Origin: Sphingomonas xanthus
GTDB lineage: Bacteria; Pseudomonadota; Alphaproteobacteria; Sphingomonadales; Sphingomonadaceae
Assembly: GCF_007998985.1 (NCBI RefSeq)
Contig: NZ_CP041659.1
Coordinates: 1,920,001 to 1,984,000 of the forward strand
Direction: 5' to 3'
Length of the DNA: 64,000 nt
Position 1 is the first letter of the stretch. Every line of letters starts with the position of its first letter. The position numbers were made by a program, and so were the translations under genes. Positions 23,860 through 31,576 of this stretch are shown here, one piece after another. A model generated the notes under the pieces. The model was given only the letters and a program-made list of their open reading frames with translations. It searched no databases and had not been told where the DNA came from.

Positions 23860-25044
23860 TTAGAGGACCTCGAACAATCCCGCAGCTCCCATGCCGCCGC
23901 CGATGCACATCGTCGTGACGACATATTTCGCCCCCCGGCGCTTGCCTTCGATGAGTGCGTGACCGGCCAGGCGGGCGCCGCTCATCCCATAAGGGTGACC
24001 GATCGATATCGCGCCGCCATCGACATTGAGGATGTCATTGGGAATGCCAAGCTTGTCGCGGCAGTAGAGGACCTGCACCGCGAATGCCTCGTTCAATTCC
24101 CAAAGGTCGATGTCGTCCATCTTGAGCCCGTAACGTTGGAGCAGCTTGGGGATGGCGAACACGGGACCGATACCCATTTCGTCGGGCTCGGTTCCGGCGA
24201 CGGCCATTCCGATGTAGCGGCCGAGCGGCTCAAGCCCGCGTTTTTCCGCTATTGTGGCGTCCATGACGATGCAGGCCGAGGAGCCGTCGGAGAGCTGGCT
24301 GGCATTGCCCGCGGTGATATGCGTGCCTGGTCCAAGCACAGGCTGAAGCGACGCCAGTCCCTCGAGCGTGGTTTCCGGGCGGTTGCCTTCGTCCTTGTCA
24401 ACGCTGACTTCCTTGTAGGAAATCTCGCCCGTTTCCTTGTCCTTGATCGCCATCCGGGCAGTCACCGGGACGATTTCCGCTGCTAATCGGCCTTCGGCCT
24501 GGGCGGCGGCCGTGCGCTGTTGCGACTGGAGGGCATATTCATCCTGAGCATCGCGCCCGATCTTGTAGCGCTGGGCGACCGTCTCGGCCGTGCCGAGCAT
24601 CGGCATGTAAACGTCCTTGTGCATGGCAACCAGGCTGGGATCGCCGCCGATGCGCATTTCCGGGGTCTGGACCATGGAGATCGAATCCTGCCCGCCAGCG
24701 GCAACGATATCCATGCGATCGACGATCACCTGTTTGGCCGCGGTAGCGATCGCCATCAGGCCCGACGCGCATTGGCGGTCGATGGTCTGGGCGCTGACCG
24801 TCACCGGGCAACCGGCGCGGAGCGCGACCTGGCGGCCAATGTTGCCCGCCTGGACCCCCTGGGTGAGGACGCAGCCCCAGACCACGTCGTCGATTTCGCC
24901 GGCTTCGATCCCGGCACGTTCAATTGCGGGGGCCAGCGACAAGGCGCCGAGCGTGGCGCCCGGGGTGGCGTTGAAGGCGCCCTTATAGGCCCGGCCGATC
25001 GGCGTGCGGGCTGTGGAAATGATGACGGCATCGCGGACGGACAT
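23860..25044 (-). CDS. Acetyl-CoA C-acetyltransferase family thiolase
   Basis: A 394-residue thiolase. The acyl-accepting cysteine is C92 in [14 protein letters not shown]. The C-terminal catalytic motifs are [21 protein letters not shown] (histidine) and CIGGGMG (second cysteine). It could act in beta-oxidation or in condensation. The insertion [19 protein letters not shown] is typical of the degradative FadA-like and related acyl-CoA thiolases, so a biosynthetic PhaA role is less certain. The AGGAGG ribosome-binding site overlaps the stop region of the upstream MaoC gene. The start [15 protein letters not shown] is the family-typical N-terminus; longer frames run back into the MaoC gene and are not real. 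Confidence 0.92.
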   Translation of the reverse strand: MSVRDAVIISTARTPIGRAYKGAFNATPGATLGALSLAPAIERAGIEAGEIDDVVWGCVLTQGVQAGNIGRQVALRAGCPVTVSAQTIDRQCASGLMAIATAAKQVIVDRMDIVAAGGQDSISMVQTPEMRIGGDPSLVAMHKDVYMPMLGTAETVAQRYKIGRDAQDEYALQSQQRTAAAQAEGRLAAEIVPVTARMAIKDKETGEISYKEVSVDKDEGNRPETTLEGLASLQPVLGPGTHITAGNASQLSDGSSACIVMDATIAEKRGLEPLGRYIGMAVAGTEPDEMGIGPVFAIPKLLQRYGLKMDDIDLWELNEAFAVQVLYCRDKLGIPNDILNVDGGAISIGHPYGMSGARLAGHALIEGKRRGAKYVVTTMCIGGGMGAAGLFEVL

Positions 25045-25054
25045 GGGTTTCCTC

Positions 25055-25516
25055 CTAGGTGATGATGAGGCCGAGCCACTGGGCGGTGAGGGCAGGTTTG
25101 TCCTCGCCCTCGATCTCGACCGTGACGGTGTGACGGAGCAGAAGCTGGCCGGGACCTTTTTCCTCGGCAGCGTCGAGGGTGAAGTGGCCGCGCACCCGTT
25201 TGCCGGCGCCCACCGGGGCAAGAAAGCGCACCCGGTCGAGCCCATAGTTGACCGCCATCTTCGTCGTATCCGGAAGGATCATGACGTCGGCGGCCATGCG
25301 GCTGAGCAGCGACAGCGAAAGGAAGCCATGGGCGATAGTGCCCCCGAACGGCGTCTGCCTGGCGAGCGCGGGGTCGACATGGATGAACTGGTGATCGTCG
25401 GTCGCGTCGGCGAAGGCATCGATGCGCGCCTGGCCAACCTCGATCCACGCCGAGGCGCCCAGCGACTGGCCGATTTTTCCGTGGATCTCGTCAAGGCTGG
25501 CGACCGGCATTGCCAA
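25055..25516 (-). CDS. MaoC-like dehydratase (hotdog fold)
   Basis: A 153-residue MaoC-type protein with the catalytic D-x4-H pair D41 and H46 in [11 protein letters not shown], then the conserved [19 protein letters not shown]. These proteins are (R)-specific enoyl-CoA hydratases or nodulation NodN-like dehydratases, and could link beta-oxidation to 3-hydroxyacyl-CoA for PHB, fitting with the thiolase next door. Substrate length cannot be deduced. It is the first gene of the pair, and its stop sits at the Shine-Dalgarno sequence of the thiolase gene. A second ATG two codons in is possible. Confidence 0.88.
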   Translation of the reverse strand: MAMPVASLDEIHGKIGQSLGASAWIEVGQARIDAFADATDDHQFIHVDPALARQTPFGGTIAHGFLSLSLLSRMAADVMILPDTTKMAVNYGLDRVRFLAPVGAGKRVRGHFTLDAAEEKGPGQLLLRHTVTVEIEGEDKPALTAQWLGLIIT

Positions 25517-25565
25517 GCGGTCTAGGCCCCCCGGAAAGCGGCTGGCAACCCCCTGCCGGGCGACG

Positions 25566-26762
25566 CTACGTCAGCGGCGGTTCTTCCCGGGGCGGTTCGA
25601 CCGACGTCACCGGTTGGACCGAGGGATAGGGCATGATCATCGTCCCGTCGGGCGCGGCGGTGAAGGTGGTCTGCGTCGGATAGGCGAACTCTATGCCTTC
25701 GCGAGCGAAAAGCTTCATGATGCCGGTGATGATCAGCGACTTGTGCTTGGCCAGCGTATCCGCGTCCGTCGACCGATCATCATACACCAGTTCGATATCG
25801 ATCGAGCTGGCGCCGAAAGCGGTCGCGCAGCAGCGGACGATCTTGACCGTCTTCATGGGCCCGATGACCTGCTCCAGCAGGTTAGGGAGGTTTTCGATAA
25901 CCTCGGGACCGGTCTGGTAGATCACCCCAAACGGTAGCCAGATCCGGCGGACCCGGCTTTCGTTGACATTGGTCACTTCCTGCTCAAGCAGCTTGGTGTT
26001 GGCAATAACGAGCTGCTCGCCGCTGACCGACCGGATCCTGGTGGTTTTCATGCCGATCCGTTCGACCGTGCCGACACTTCCCGAGGCCCCGCCATAGCGG
26101 ATTGTCTGGCCTCGCCGGAACGGCCGGTCAAAGACGATCGACAACCCGGCGAACAGGTCGGAAAAAATGCCCTGGGCGGCAAGGCCGATAGCGATGCCGC
26201 CGACGCCGAGGCCAGCGACTAGCGCGGTGACGTTGACGCCCAGATTGTCGAGGATAACAATCGCGGCGATAGCGAAAGCGGCGACGCTGACCAGGACACG
26301 CACGATGCCCATCGCATTGCCCAGCGTGCTGGCGCCGGGATCATCGCCGATCCGGCTGCGGATCACGCCGAGCACGATCTCGCGCGCCCAGATCGCGGCC
26401 TGGATTGCAGCGGCCACAATGAACAGGATTTCGGCCAGCCGGGCGAGCTTCGCGTGTACCTCCGCGTAGCTGACGACGATCGAAATGGCCGCGGCGACCA
26501 TGAAGAACATGCTGGTCTTTGCCAGGACGCTGCCGATTATCCCGCGCCAGCGCCGGCATTCGGGATCGCCGGCGAGCATCTTGCTGCCCGCCAGCCGGAT
26601 CAGTAGCATGACGGCGACGATACCCAGCGCAACGAGAGCGCCGATAGCCAGCCCGTCCATGTTGTCGGCGACCCAGGTGGCGATCGTTTTCACCGGAGCG
26701 CTGCCCCTTTCGGCGACTTTTCCGGTCTGTCCGACGGCGTCATTAAGTAAGGTGCTGGTCAT
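25566..26762 (-). CDS. MscS family mechanosensitive ion channel
   Basis: A 398-residue membrane protein with N-terminal helices (GLAIGALVALGIVAVMLLIR; TSMFFMVAAAISIVVSYA; LAEILFIVAAAIQAAIWARE), a helix IVRVLVSVAAFAIAAIVILD, and the pore-lining TM3 pattern VTALVAGLGVGGIAIGLAAQ (Gly/Ala-packed, as in MscS) followed by GIFSDLFAGLSIVFDRPFR. The beta domain has GSVGTVERIGMKTTRIRSVSGEQLVIANTKL. The C-terminus is a Pro/Glu-rich tail. MscS channels open under membrane tension to release solutes on osmotic downshift. It is alone on this strand, with no evident partner. Confidence 0.93.
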   Translation of the reverse strand: MTSTLLNDAVGQTGKVAERGSAPVKTIATWVADNMDGLAIGALVALGIVAVMLLIRLAGSKMLAGDPECRRWRGIIGSVLAKTSMFFMVAAAISIVVSYAEVHAKLARLAEILFIVAAAIQAAIWAREIVLGVIRSRIGDDPGASTLGNAMGIVRVLVSVAAFAIAAIVILDNLGVNVTALVAGLGVGGIAIGLAAQGIFSDLFAGLSIVFDRPFRRGQTIRYGGASGSVGTVERIGMKTTRIRSVSGEQLVIANTKLLEQEVTNVNESRVRRIWLPFGVIYQTGPEVIENLPNLLEQVIGPMKTVKIVRCCATAFGASSIDIELVYDDRSTDADTLAKHKSLIITGIMKLFAREGIEFAYPTQTTFTAAPDGTMIMPYPSVQPVTSVEPPREEPPLT

Positions 26763-26793
26763 CGCCCCTCAATGGCCAAGGCGGCGCGATGGT

Positions 26794-27810
26794 TCAACCC
26801 GCCGCCTTGCGCCGCCAGATGCGCCGGCGCCGCGGCTTGCGCTTCAGATATTTGAGGAAGCCGGTCTCGGCGCTGGTCAGACGCGTGCGTGCGCGCGGCC
26901 GCTTCATGCCCTTAAGCGGGTCTTCCGGCCGCTCCTGCACCGCTTCGATGAGGCAGGGGTGAACGTAGGATTTGCGGCTCATTGTCGGGGTGTTGCCGAG
27001 CGCTTCCGCGACGGGTTCGAGCACGGTCTTGAGGCTGAGCCGCTTGCTTTCCGACTTTTCGAGAAGCTGCTCGAAAAAAATGACGCTCGCTCCCCAGGTG
27101 CGGAAATGCTTGGCTGTGAATTCGCTTCCGGTCGCCTCGCGGATATAGTCGTTGACGTCGGTTGAAGTAACCGGCTTGGGCTCCCCATCGCCGTTCAGAT
27201 ATTGGAACAGATGCTGGCCGGGCAGGTCCTCGCACTGGCGCACCACCCGTTTCAGGCTGGCGTCGGTCACCGCGACTTCGTGGACGATGCCATGCTTGCC
27301 CTTGAAGCGCATCTTGACCTTGTTGCCGACCTTCTTGAGGTGGCGGTTGCGAAGCGTGGTCAATCCGAAACTCTGGTTTCGCCTGGCATATTGCTCGTTG
27401 CCGATCCGGACAAACTCCTTGTCGAGCAGGCGAACGACCGCTGCAAGGACCGTTTCGCGGACAAGCTTGCGCCTGCGCAAATCCTTCTCGATCCGTTTGC
27501 GCAGTTTGGGCAGGGCTTCGCCAAATTCGCGGCAATTGTCATATTTATGCGCGTCGCGCTGCGAACGATAATCGGGGTGGTAGCGATATTGTTTGCGCCC
27601 ACGCGCGTCTTTGCCGGTCGCCTGGATGTGGCCGTTGGCATCCTTGCAGAACCAGGCGTCGGTATAGGCGGGCGGAAGGGCGATGCTGTTCAGCCGGTCG
27701 ATCTCCTCGCGGCTCGTAACGCGATTTCCCTTCTCGTCATAATATTGCCAATAGCGACCCTTGCGCTTGCGGCTGTAGCCGGGCTCGCTGTCGCTACTGT
27801 GCCGAAGCAT
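26794..27810 (-). CDS. DNA topoisomerase IB (poxvirus-type)
   Basis: Relaxes supercoils of both signs by a 3'-phosphotyrosine. In 338 residues I see the N-terminal EPGYSRKRKGRYWQYYDEKG, IDRLNSIALPPAYTDAWFC, GRKQYRYHP, and the catalytic core with the nucleophile Y282 in SRKSYVHP. TAKHFRTWGA carries an active-site Arg/His. The last 25 residues are Arg/Lys-rich. This compact viral-like class occurs in many soil and water bacteria. The start at 27810 (MLRHSS) is preferred: GGAGG lies upstream, and homologues start near here. The frame also opens as far as 27897, which would overlap the divergent PfpI gene start. Confidence 0.9.
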   Translation of the reverse strand: MLRHSSDSEPGYSRKRKGRYWQYYDEKGNRVTSREEIDRLNSIALPPAYTDAWFCKDANGHIQATGKDARGRKQYRYHPDYRSQRDAHKYDNCREFGEALPKLRKRIEKDLRRRKLVRETVLAAVVRLLDKEFVRIGNEQYARRNQSFGLTTLRNRHLKKVGNKVKMRFKGKHGIVHEVAVTDASLKRVVRQCEDLPGQHLFQYLNGDGEPKPVTSTDVNDYIREATGSEFTAKHFRTWGASVIFFEQLLEKSESKRLSLKTVLEPVAEALGNTPTMSRKSYVHPCLIEAVQERPEDPLKGMKRPRARTRLTSAETGFLKYLKRKPRRRRIWRRKAAG

Positions 27811-27895
27811 CTTTCCGTCGACCTCCAACGTTGTCGAGCGATAAAGGATAGAAAGCGGCCCGGTTCCGCGCTGATCATCGGTCAGGGAGAATGAC

Positions 27896-28438
27896 ATGCC
27901 GGCAATTGCCGATGCGAAGGTGCTGATCATGGCCACCGATCGGTTCGAGGAAAGCGAATTGTTCGGCCCGCGCGCGATATTGATGGAGCGCGGCTGCGAG
28001 GTGGCTCTGGCCTCGCCCTCCCTCGACGAGATTATGGGGACGGTCCATGACGAGCCGGGCAAGAGGATCAAGCCGGACCTGCTGATCGAGGATGCGCGCG
28101 CGGCGGATTTCGACGCGTTGCTGCTGCCCGGGGGGGTCGGTAATCCCGATCAGTTGCGGACCGACGACAAGGCTGTGGCGCTGATCCGTGCCTTTGCCGA
28201 AGGGGGAAAGCCCGTCGCTGCGATTTGCCACGGCCCATGGCTGCTGGTCGAGGCGGATCTGTTGCGGGGGCGCAAGGCGACCTGCTGGCCGTCAATCCGC
28301 ACCGATCTTCGCAATGCCGGGGCAGAGTTGGTCGATGCTGTCGCGGTTACCGATGGCAATATCATCACCAGTCGCAAGCCTGACGACGTGCCGGCTTTCA
28401 CCGACGCGCTGATCGCATTGATTGAGGCAGGCGCCTAA
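27896..28438 (+). CDS. DJ-1/PfpI family glyoxalase or protease-like protein
   Basis: A 180-residue DJ-1/PfpI protein. The acidic residue E18 (FEESEL), the nucleophile elbow C111-H112 in AAICHGPWLL and the strand ALLLPGGVGNPDQLR are all present, so it is likely catalytic. Members act as deglycases, glyoxalases or chaperone-like proteases under stress. The assignment to subtype 1 (PfpI/YhbO) rests on the length and the ICHGPW sequence. AGGGAGAATGAC precedes the start. It is divergent from the topoisomerase IB gene, with about 85 bases between the chosen starts. Confidence 0.9.
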   Translation: MPAIADAKVLIMATDRFEESELFGPRAILMERGCEVALASPSLDEIMGTVHDEPGKRIKPDLLIEDARAADFDALLLPGGVGNPDQLRTDDKAVALIRAFAEGGKPVAAICHGPWLLVEADLLRGRKATCWPSIRTDLRNAGAELVDAVAVTDGNIITSRKPDDVPAFTDALIALIEAGA

Positions 28439-28472
28439 ACCGGCTGGCAAGGATTATGCGGTAGGAGGCCGT

Positions 28473-28940
28473 ATGACCTGGGGGGCAAAGCATCCGCTCG
28501 AGCGGATCGTGGAAGGACTGGCGCCGGCGCTGCTGGCGCTTGCGGTCGGCTGGTCTGCGCTGCAGCTTGGCAGCGGCGCGGCACTGGCGGGTGGACTCGC
28601 CGCGGTCAGCCTTTTTGGCGCCGGATCGGCGATCATCCGAGCGGGTGGCGATGCGCTGCGAGCCGGGCCGAGTTTCGAGCCCGCCGACCTTCCAGAAGCT
28701 GAAGCGGCCGGGGAGTTGCTTCTTGACGATCCCCTGGTCGTCCTTCCGCAGGATTCGCGCGTCGTGCAATTATTCGCGCCTGTCGAGCCCACGCCTGGCG
28801 AACTGGTTGAGCGCATCGCCGACTTCCTCGACGCGCGGCCACAGCCGCGCCTCGCCGCCCAGACGCTGCCTTCGGTCCCGGTCGACGCAAGCGTCGCGCT
28901 CCACGCCGCGCTGGCCAATATCCGGGCATCGCTTCGATAG
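28473..28940 (+). CDS. Hypothetical protein with a hydrophobic N-terminal half (155 aa)
   Basis: I do not recognise this protein. The start at 28473 has a strong TAGGAGGCC 5 bases upstream. After MTWGAKHPLERIVEG come two short hydrophobic stretches (LAPALLALAVGWSALQL and LAGGLAAVSLFGAGSAIIRA) that may be membrane helices. The C-terminal half is acidic and soluble (LPEAEAAGELLLDDPLVVLP; PGELVERIADFLDARPQP) and ends LHAALANIRASLR. A membrane-anchored adaptor is the simplest reading. It follows the PfpI gene after 34 bases on the same strand and could share its transcript. Confidence 0.6.
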   Translation: MTWGAKHPLERIVEGLAPALLALAVGWSALQLGSGAALAGGLAAVSLFGAGSAIIRAGGDALRAGPSFEPADLPEAEAAGELLLDDPLVVLPQDSRVVQLFAPVEPTPGELVERIADFLDARPQPRLAAQTLPSVPVDASVALHAALANIRASLR

Positions 28941-28995
28941 GTCAGCCGCTACGATCGATGCCGCGATACTGACGGTATTTCGCCTAGACGATTCA

Positions 28996-29169
28996 CTACC
29001 CGCGGCGGCGGTCGATGAGCCAGACCAGCAGCATCAGCGCGATACCAGCGGCAAATCCATAGAGCATCCCGAGGACGGGCCGGCCGAGCACCATTCCGGC
29101 GACAGCGCCGGCGACAGGGCCAAGGAACAGGAAGATGCCGCCAGACAGCGGGTTTCGGCGCGGTGTCAT
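28996..29169 (-). CDS. Small membrane protein (57 aa)
   Basis: A tiny protein with two helices: GGIFLFLGPVAGAVAGMVLG and GMLYGFAAGIALMLLVWLID, then RRRG at the end. The Gly/Ala spacing and the positive termini fit a real two-pass membrane protein with both ends in the cytoplasm. GGAAACGG stands before the ATG at 29169; ATGs at 29181 and 29199 are also in frame and possible. Function unknown. It is convergent with the preceding hypothetical gene and divergent from the small protein at 29280. Confidence 0.5.
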   Translation of the reverse strand: MTPRRNPLSGGIFLFLGPVAGAVAGMVLGRPVLGMLYGFAAGIALMLLVWLIDRRRG

Positions 29170-29279
29170 GGCCGTTTCCATGGCAGAGGCGGGGTCCATG
29201 CACCAGCCGGTTATGGTTGACAGCGTGTTGACCGCGTCTGTGCTTCGAATGGCAAGACGCGCCGGTTTAACGCCTCGTC

Positions 29280-29489
29280 ATGGACATGCCCTTCATTCTT
29301 GACCGCGCCGCGCTGGCCGATGCCGCATCTTTGATGGAAACCTTTGGCGACGACGCCGGGTTTGAAGCGGCGGCGCGCGCCGAGGACAGCCGGGAGAAGG
29401 GCAATGTCGTGCGCTTTTGCCATTGGCGGCAGATTGAACGCATGATCGTCACCCTTTCCGACCGCGAGAGCCAAGGCACAGTCCATTAA
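29280..29489 (+). CDS. Small conserved-looking hypothetical protein (69 aa)
   Basis: A short soluble protein beginning MDMPFILDRAALADAASLME, with the distinctive end GNVVRFCHWRQIERMIVTLS. The CHWRQIER segment looks like the conserved core of a small sphingomonad protein family that I recall as uncharacterised. The ATG at 29280 has a second in-frame ATG two codons later. No ribosome-binding site is obvious. A small adaptor or nucleic-acid-binding role is possible from the aromatic/basic core, but that is a guess. tamA follows after 62 bases. Confidence 0.5.
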   Translation: MDMPFILDRAALADAASLMETFGDDAGFEAAARAEDSREKGNVVRFCHWRQIERMIVTLSDRESQGTVH

Positions 29490-29551
29490 GAATCGCGCCA
29501 CTGCGCTTTGAGACAGGTGGCGTGGCGCACCGGCCATGCTAGGCTTGCCGG

Positions 29552-31576
29552 ATGGGTAAGCGTCGTGCCGGGCGGGGAACCGCATTGCCGTGGCAAAAAG
29601 CGTCGTTGCTGCTTGGCTGCGCGGGCATGCTGCTCGGCGCCGTGCCGGCCCGCGCCCTCGCCCAGCACTCTGCGGAGCCGGGCGAACTGGACCCCTCGGC
29701 ACCGCTAGACCCGCTGCCTGACCTTGGCGTCGACTGGCCCGACATGGAGCAGCCCGATGCGCAGCCGATCGAACCGCTGCCCGGTGAAATGGTCCAACCG
29801 AGCCCGGAGCGGACGACGACGGTCGATGATGCGGCGGCGACGCGGCGCTACCGCTGGACGCTGACCGGGCTTGAGGACATTGAGGCGGAGGAGCTGATCC
29901 GCAAGGGCTTCGACGAGCGATCGACGCTGGAGCAGGACGATGACGAGCCGGCCAACGCCGCCCAGCTCGACCGCCGCGCCAAGGCGGATGCCGAATTGCT
30001 GCTCGAGCTGCTCCGCAGCCAGGGCTATTATGATGCGAGCGTCGAGCCGCGCATCGAGTTGGCGGGAAGCGAACTGCTGGTCGAAATGACCGCCGAGCCC
30101 GGGCCGCGCTATCGCTTTGAGAGCGTTGATCTGCCGGGACTTGCAGCAGCGGCGGGCGGCGAGGCCGAAGCGCTGCGCAGCGCCTTCGCCGTCAAGGCGG
30201 GGGATCCGGTCATCGCCCAGCGGGTGATCGACGCCGGGATTGCGCTGCAAGTCGCGTTGGGCGAGCGCGGCTTTGCGACGGCCAAGGTGGGCCAGCAAGA
30301 TATCGTCATCGACCATGAGGAGCAGGTCGCCCGGCTGGTGCTGCCCGTGACGCCCGGCCCGATTGCCCGTTTTGGTCAGATTTCTGTCACCGGCCAACCG
30401 CCATTTTCATCGCGGCATATCCAGACCATCGCCCGGTTCGACCCTGGCGATCGCTTTGAGCAGAGCGAGGTCAATGACCTACGCCGTGCACTGATCGCCA
30501 CCGGCCTGGTCAGCAGTGTCGAGGTCGAAACGGTGCCGCGCAATGATGGCGAGCTGATCGATCTTGCGGTGAAGCTGGAACCAGCGCCGATGCGCACCAT
30601 CGCCGGCGAACTGGGCTATGGCAGCGGCGAGGGGGTTCGCGCCGAGGCAAGCTGGCAGCACCGAAACTTTTTCAATCCCGAAGGTGCGCTGACAGTGCGC
30701 GGGGTCGTCGGCATGCAGGAACAGCTGGCCGCGGTATCGGTGCGCCGCAATAACTGGCTGCGCCGCGACCAGGTTTTGAACCTCCAGGCACTCGCCAGCC
30801 ATGTCGACCGCAAGGCTTATGAGGCTCGGACCGCCTCGCTGTCCGCTGGGTTCGAACGACAGAGCAATTTCATCTGGCAGAAAAAATGGACCTGGAGCCT
30901 GGGCGCCGAGTTGGTCGCAACCGACGAACGCGACACAATCGAGGCGACCGGTGAGCCGCGGCGGCGCACTTTCTTCATCGGCGCGCTTCCCGGAAGCCTT
31001 GGCTATGACGGCAGTGACGATCTGCTCGATCCGACCACGGGTTTCCGCCTGACCGGCCGGCTAAGCCCTGAATTGAGCCTGCAGGGCGGGACGTTCGCCT
31101 ATGCAAGGGCGCAAGTCGATGCCAGCGCCTATCGTCCGATCGGCGACCGTGTCGTCGCTGCCGGGCGAATACGGCTCGGCTCCATCCTTGGCGCTAGGCG
31201 CGACGATATCGCCCCCTCACGCCGCTTCTACGCGGGCGGCGGCGGATCGGTACGTGGCTATGGCTACCAGCGCATCGGACCGCGCGACATCGACAATGTG
31301 CCGATCGGCGGGCGCAGCCTCGCCGAATTCTCGCTGGAGGCGCGAATCCGGCTTAACGCGTTCGGCGGTAATCTCGGGATTGTCCCGTTCATCGACGGCG
31401 GCACCTTGTCGACGACGGCCACGCCCGACTTCAGCAAATGGCAGATCGGCGCTGGGATCGGCGCGCGCTATTATTCCAGCTTCGGGCCGATCCGGATCGA
31501 CGTTGGCACCCCGCTCAACCCACAGCCGGGCGACGGCCGGGTCGCGGTCGTGGTCAGCCTGGGCCAGGCCTTTTGA
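29552..31576 (+). CDS. tamA: TamA-like outer-membrane assembly protein (Omp85 family)
   Basis: A 674-residue Omp85-family protein. It has a signal peptide (about 1-38, ending PARALAQ), an acidic Pro-rich linker, POTRA domains (about 100-350: LLELLRSQGYYDASVEPRIE; LGERGFATAKVG; DLRRALIATGLVSSVEVET) and a 16-strand beta barrel whose hallmark (V/I)RGY sits in GGGGSVRGYGYQRIGPRD near residue 560. It ends in phenylalanine (GQAF), as outer-membrane barrels do. With TamB, whose ATG overlaps its TGA, it forms the inner-to-outer-membrane bridge for autotransporter insertion or phospholipid transport. Confidence 0.93.
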   Translation: MGKRRAGRGTALPWQKASLLLGCAGMLLGAVPARALAQHSAEPGELDPSAPLDPLPDLGVDWPDMEQPDAQPIEPLPGEMVQPSPERTTTVDDAAATRRYRWTLTGLEDIEAEELIRKGFDERSTLEQDDDEPANAAQLDRRAKADAELLLELLRSQGYYDASVEPRIELAGSELLVEMTAEPGPRYRFESVDLPGLAAAAGGEAEALRSAFAVKAGDPVIAQRVIDAGIALQVALGERGFATAKVGQQDIVIDHEEQVARLVLPVTPGPIARFGQISVTGQPPFSSRHIQTIARFDPGDRFEQSEVNDLRRALIATGLVSSVEVETVPRNDGELIDLAVKLEPAPMRTIAGELGYGSGEGVRAEASWQHRNFFNPEGALTVRGVVGMQEQLAAVSVRRNNWLRRDQVLNLQALASHVDRKAYEARTASLSAGFERQSNFIWQKKWTWSLGAELVATDERDTIEATGEPRRRTFFIGALPGSLGYDGSDDLLDPTTGFRLTGRLSPELSLQGGTFAYARAQVDASAYRPIGDRVVAAGRIRLGSILGARRDDIAPSRRFYAGGGGSVRGYGYQRIGPRDIDNVPIGGRSLAEFSLEARIRLNAFGGNLGIVPFIDGGTLSTTATPDFSKWQIGAGIGARYYSSFGPIRIDVGTPLNPQPGDGRVAVVVSLGQAF

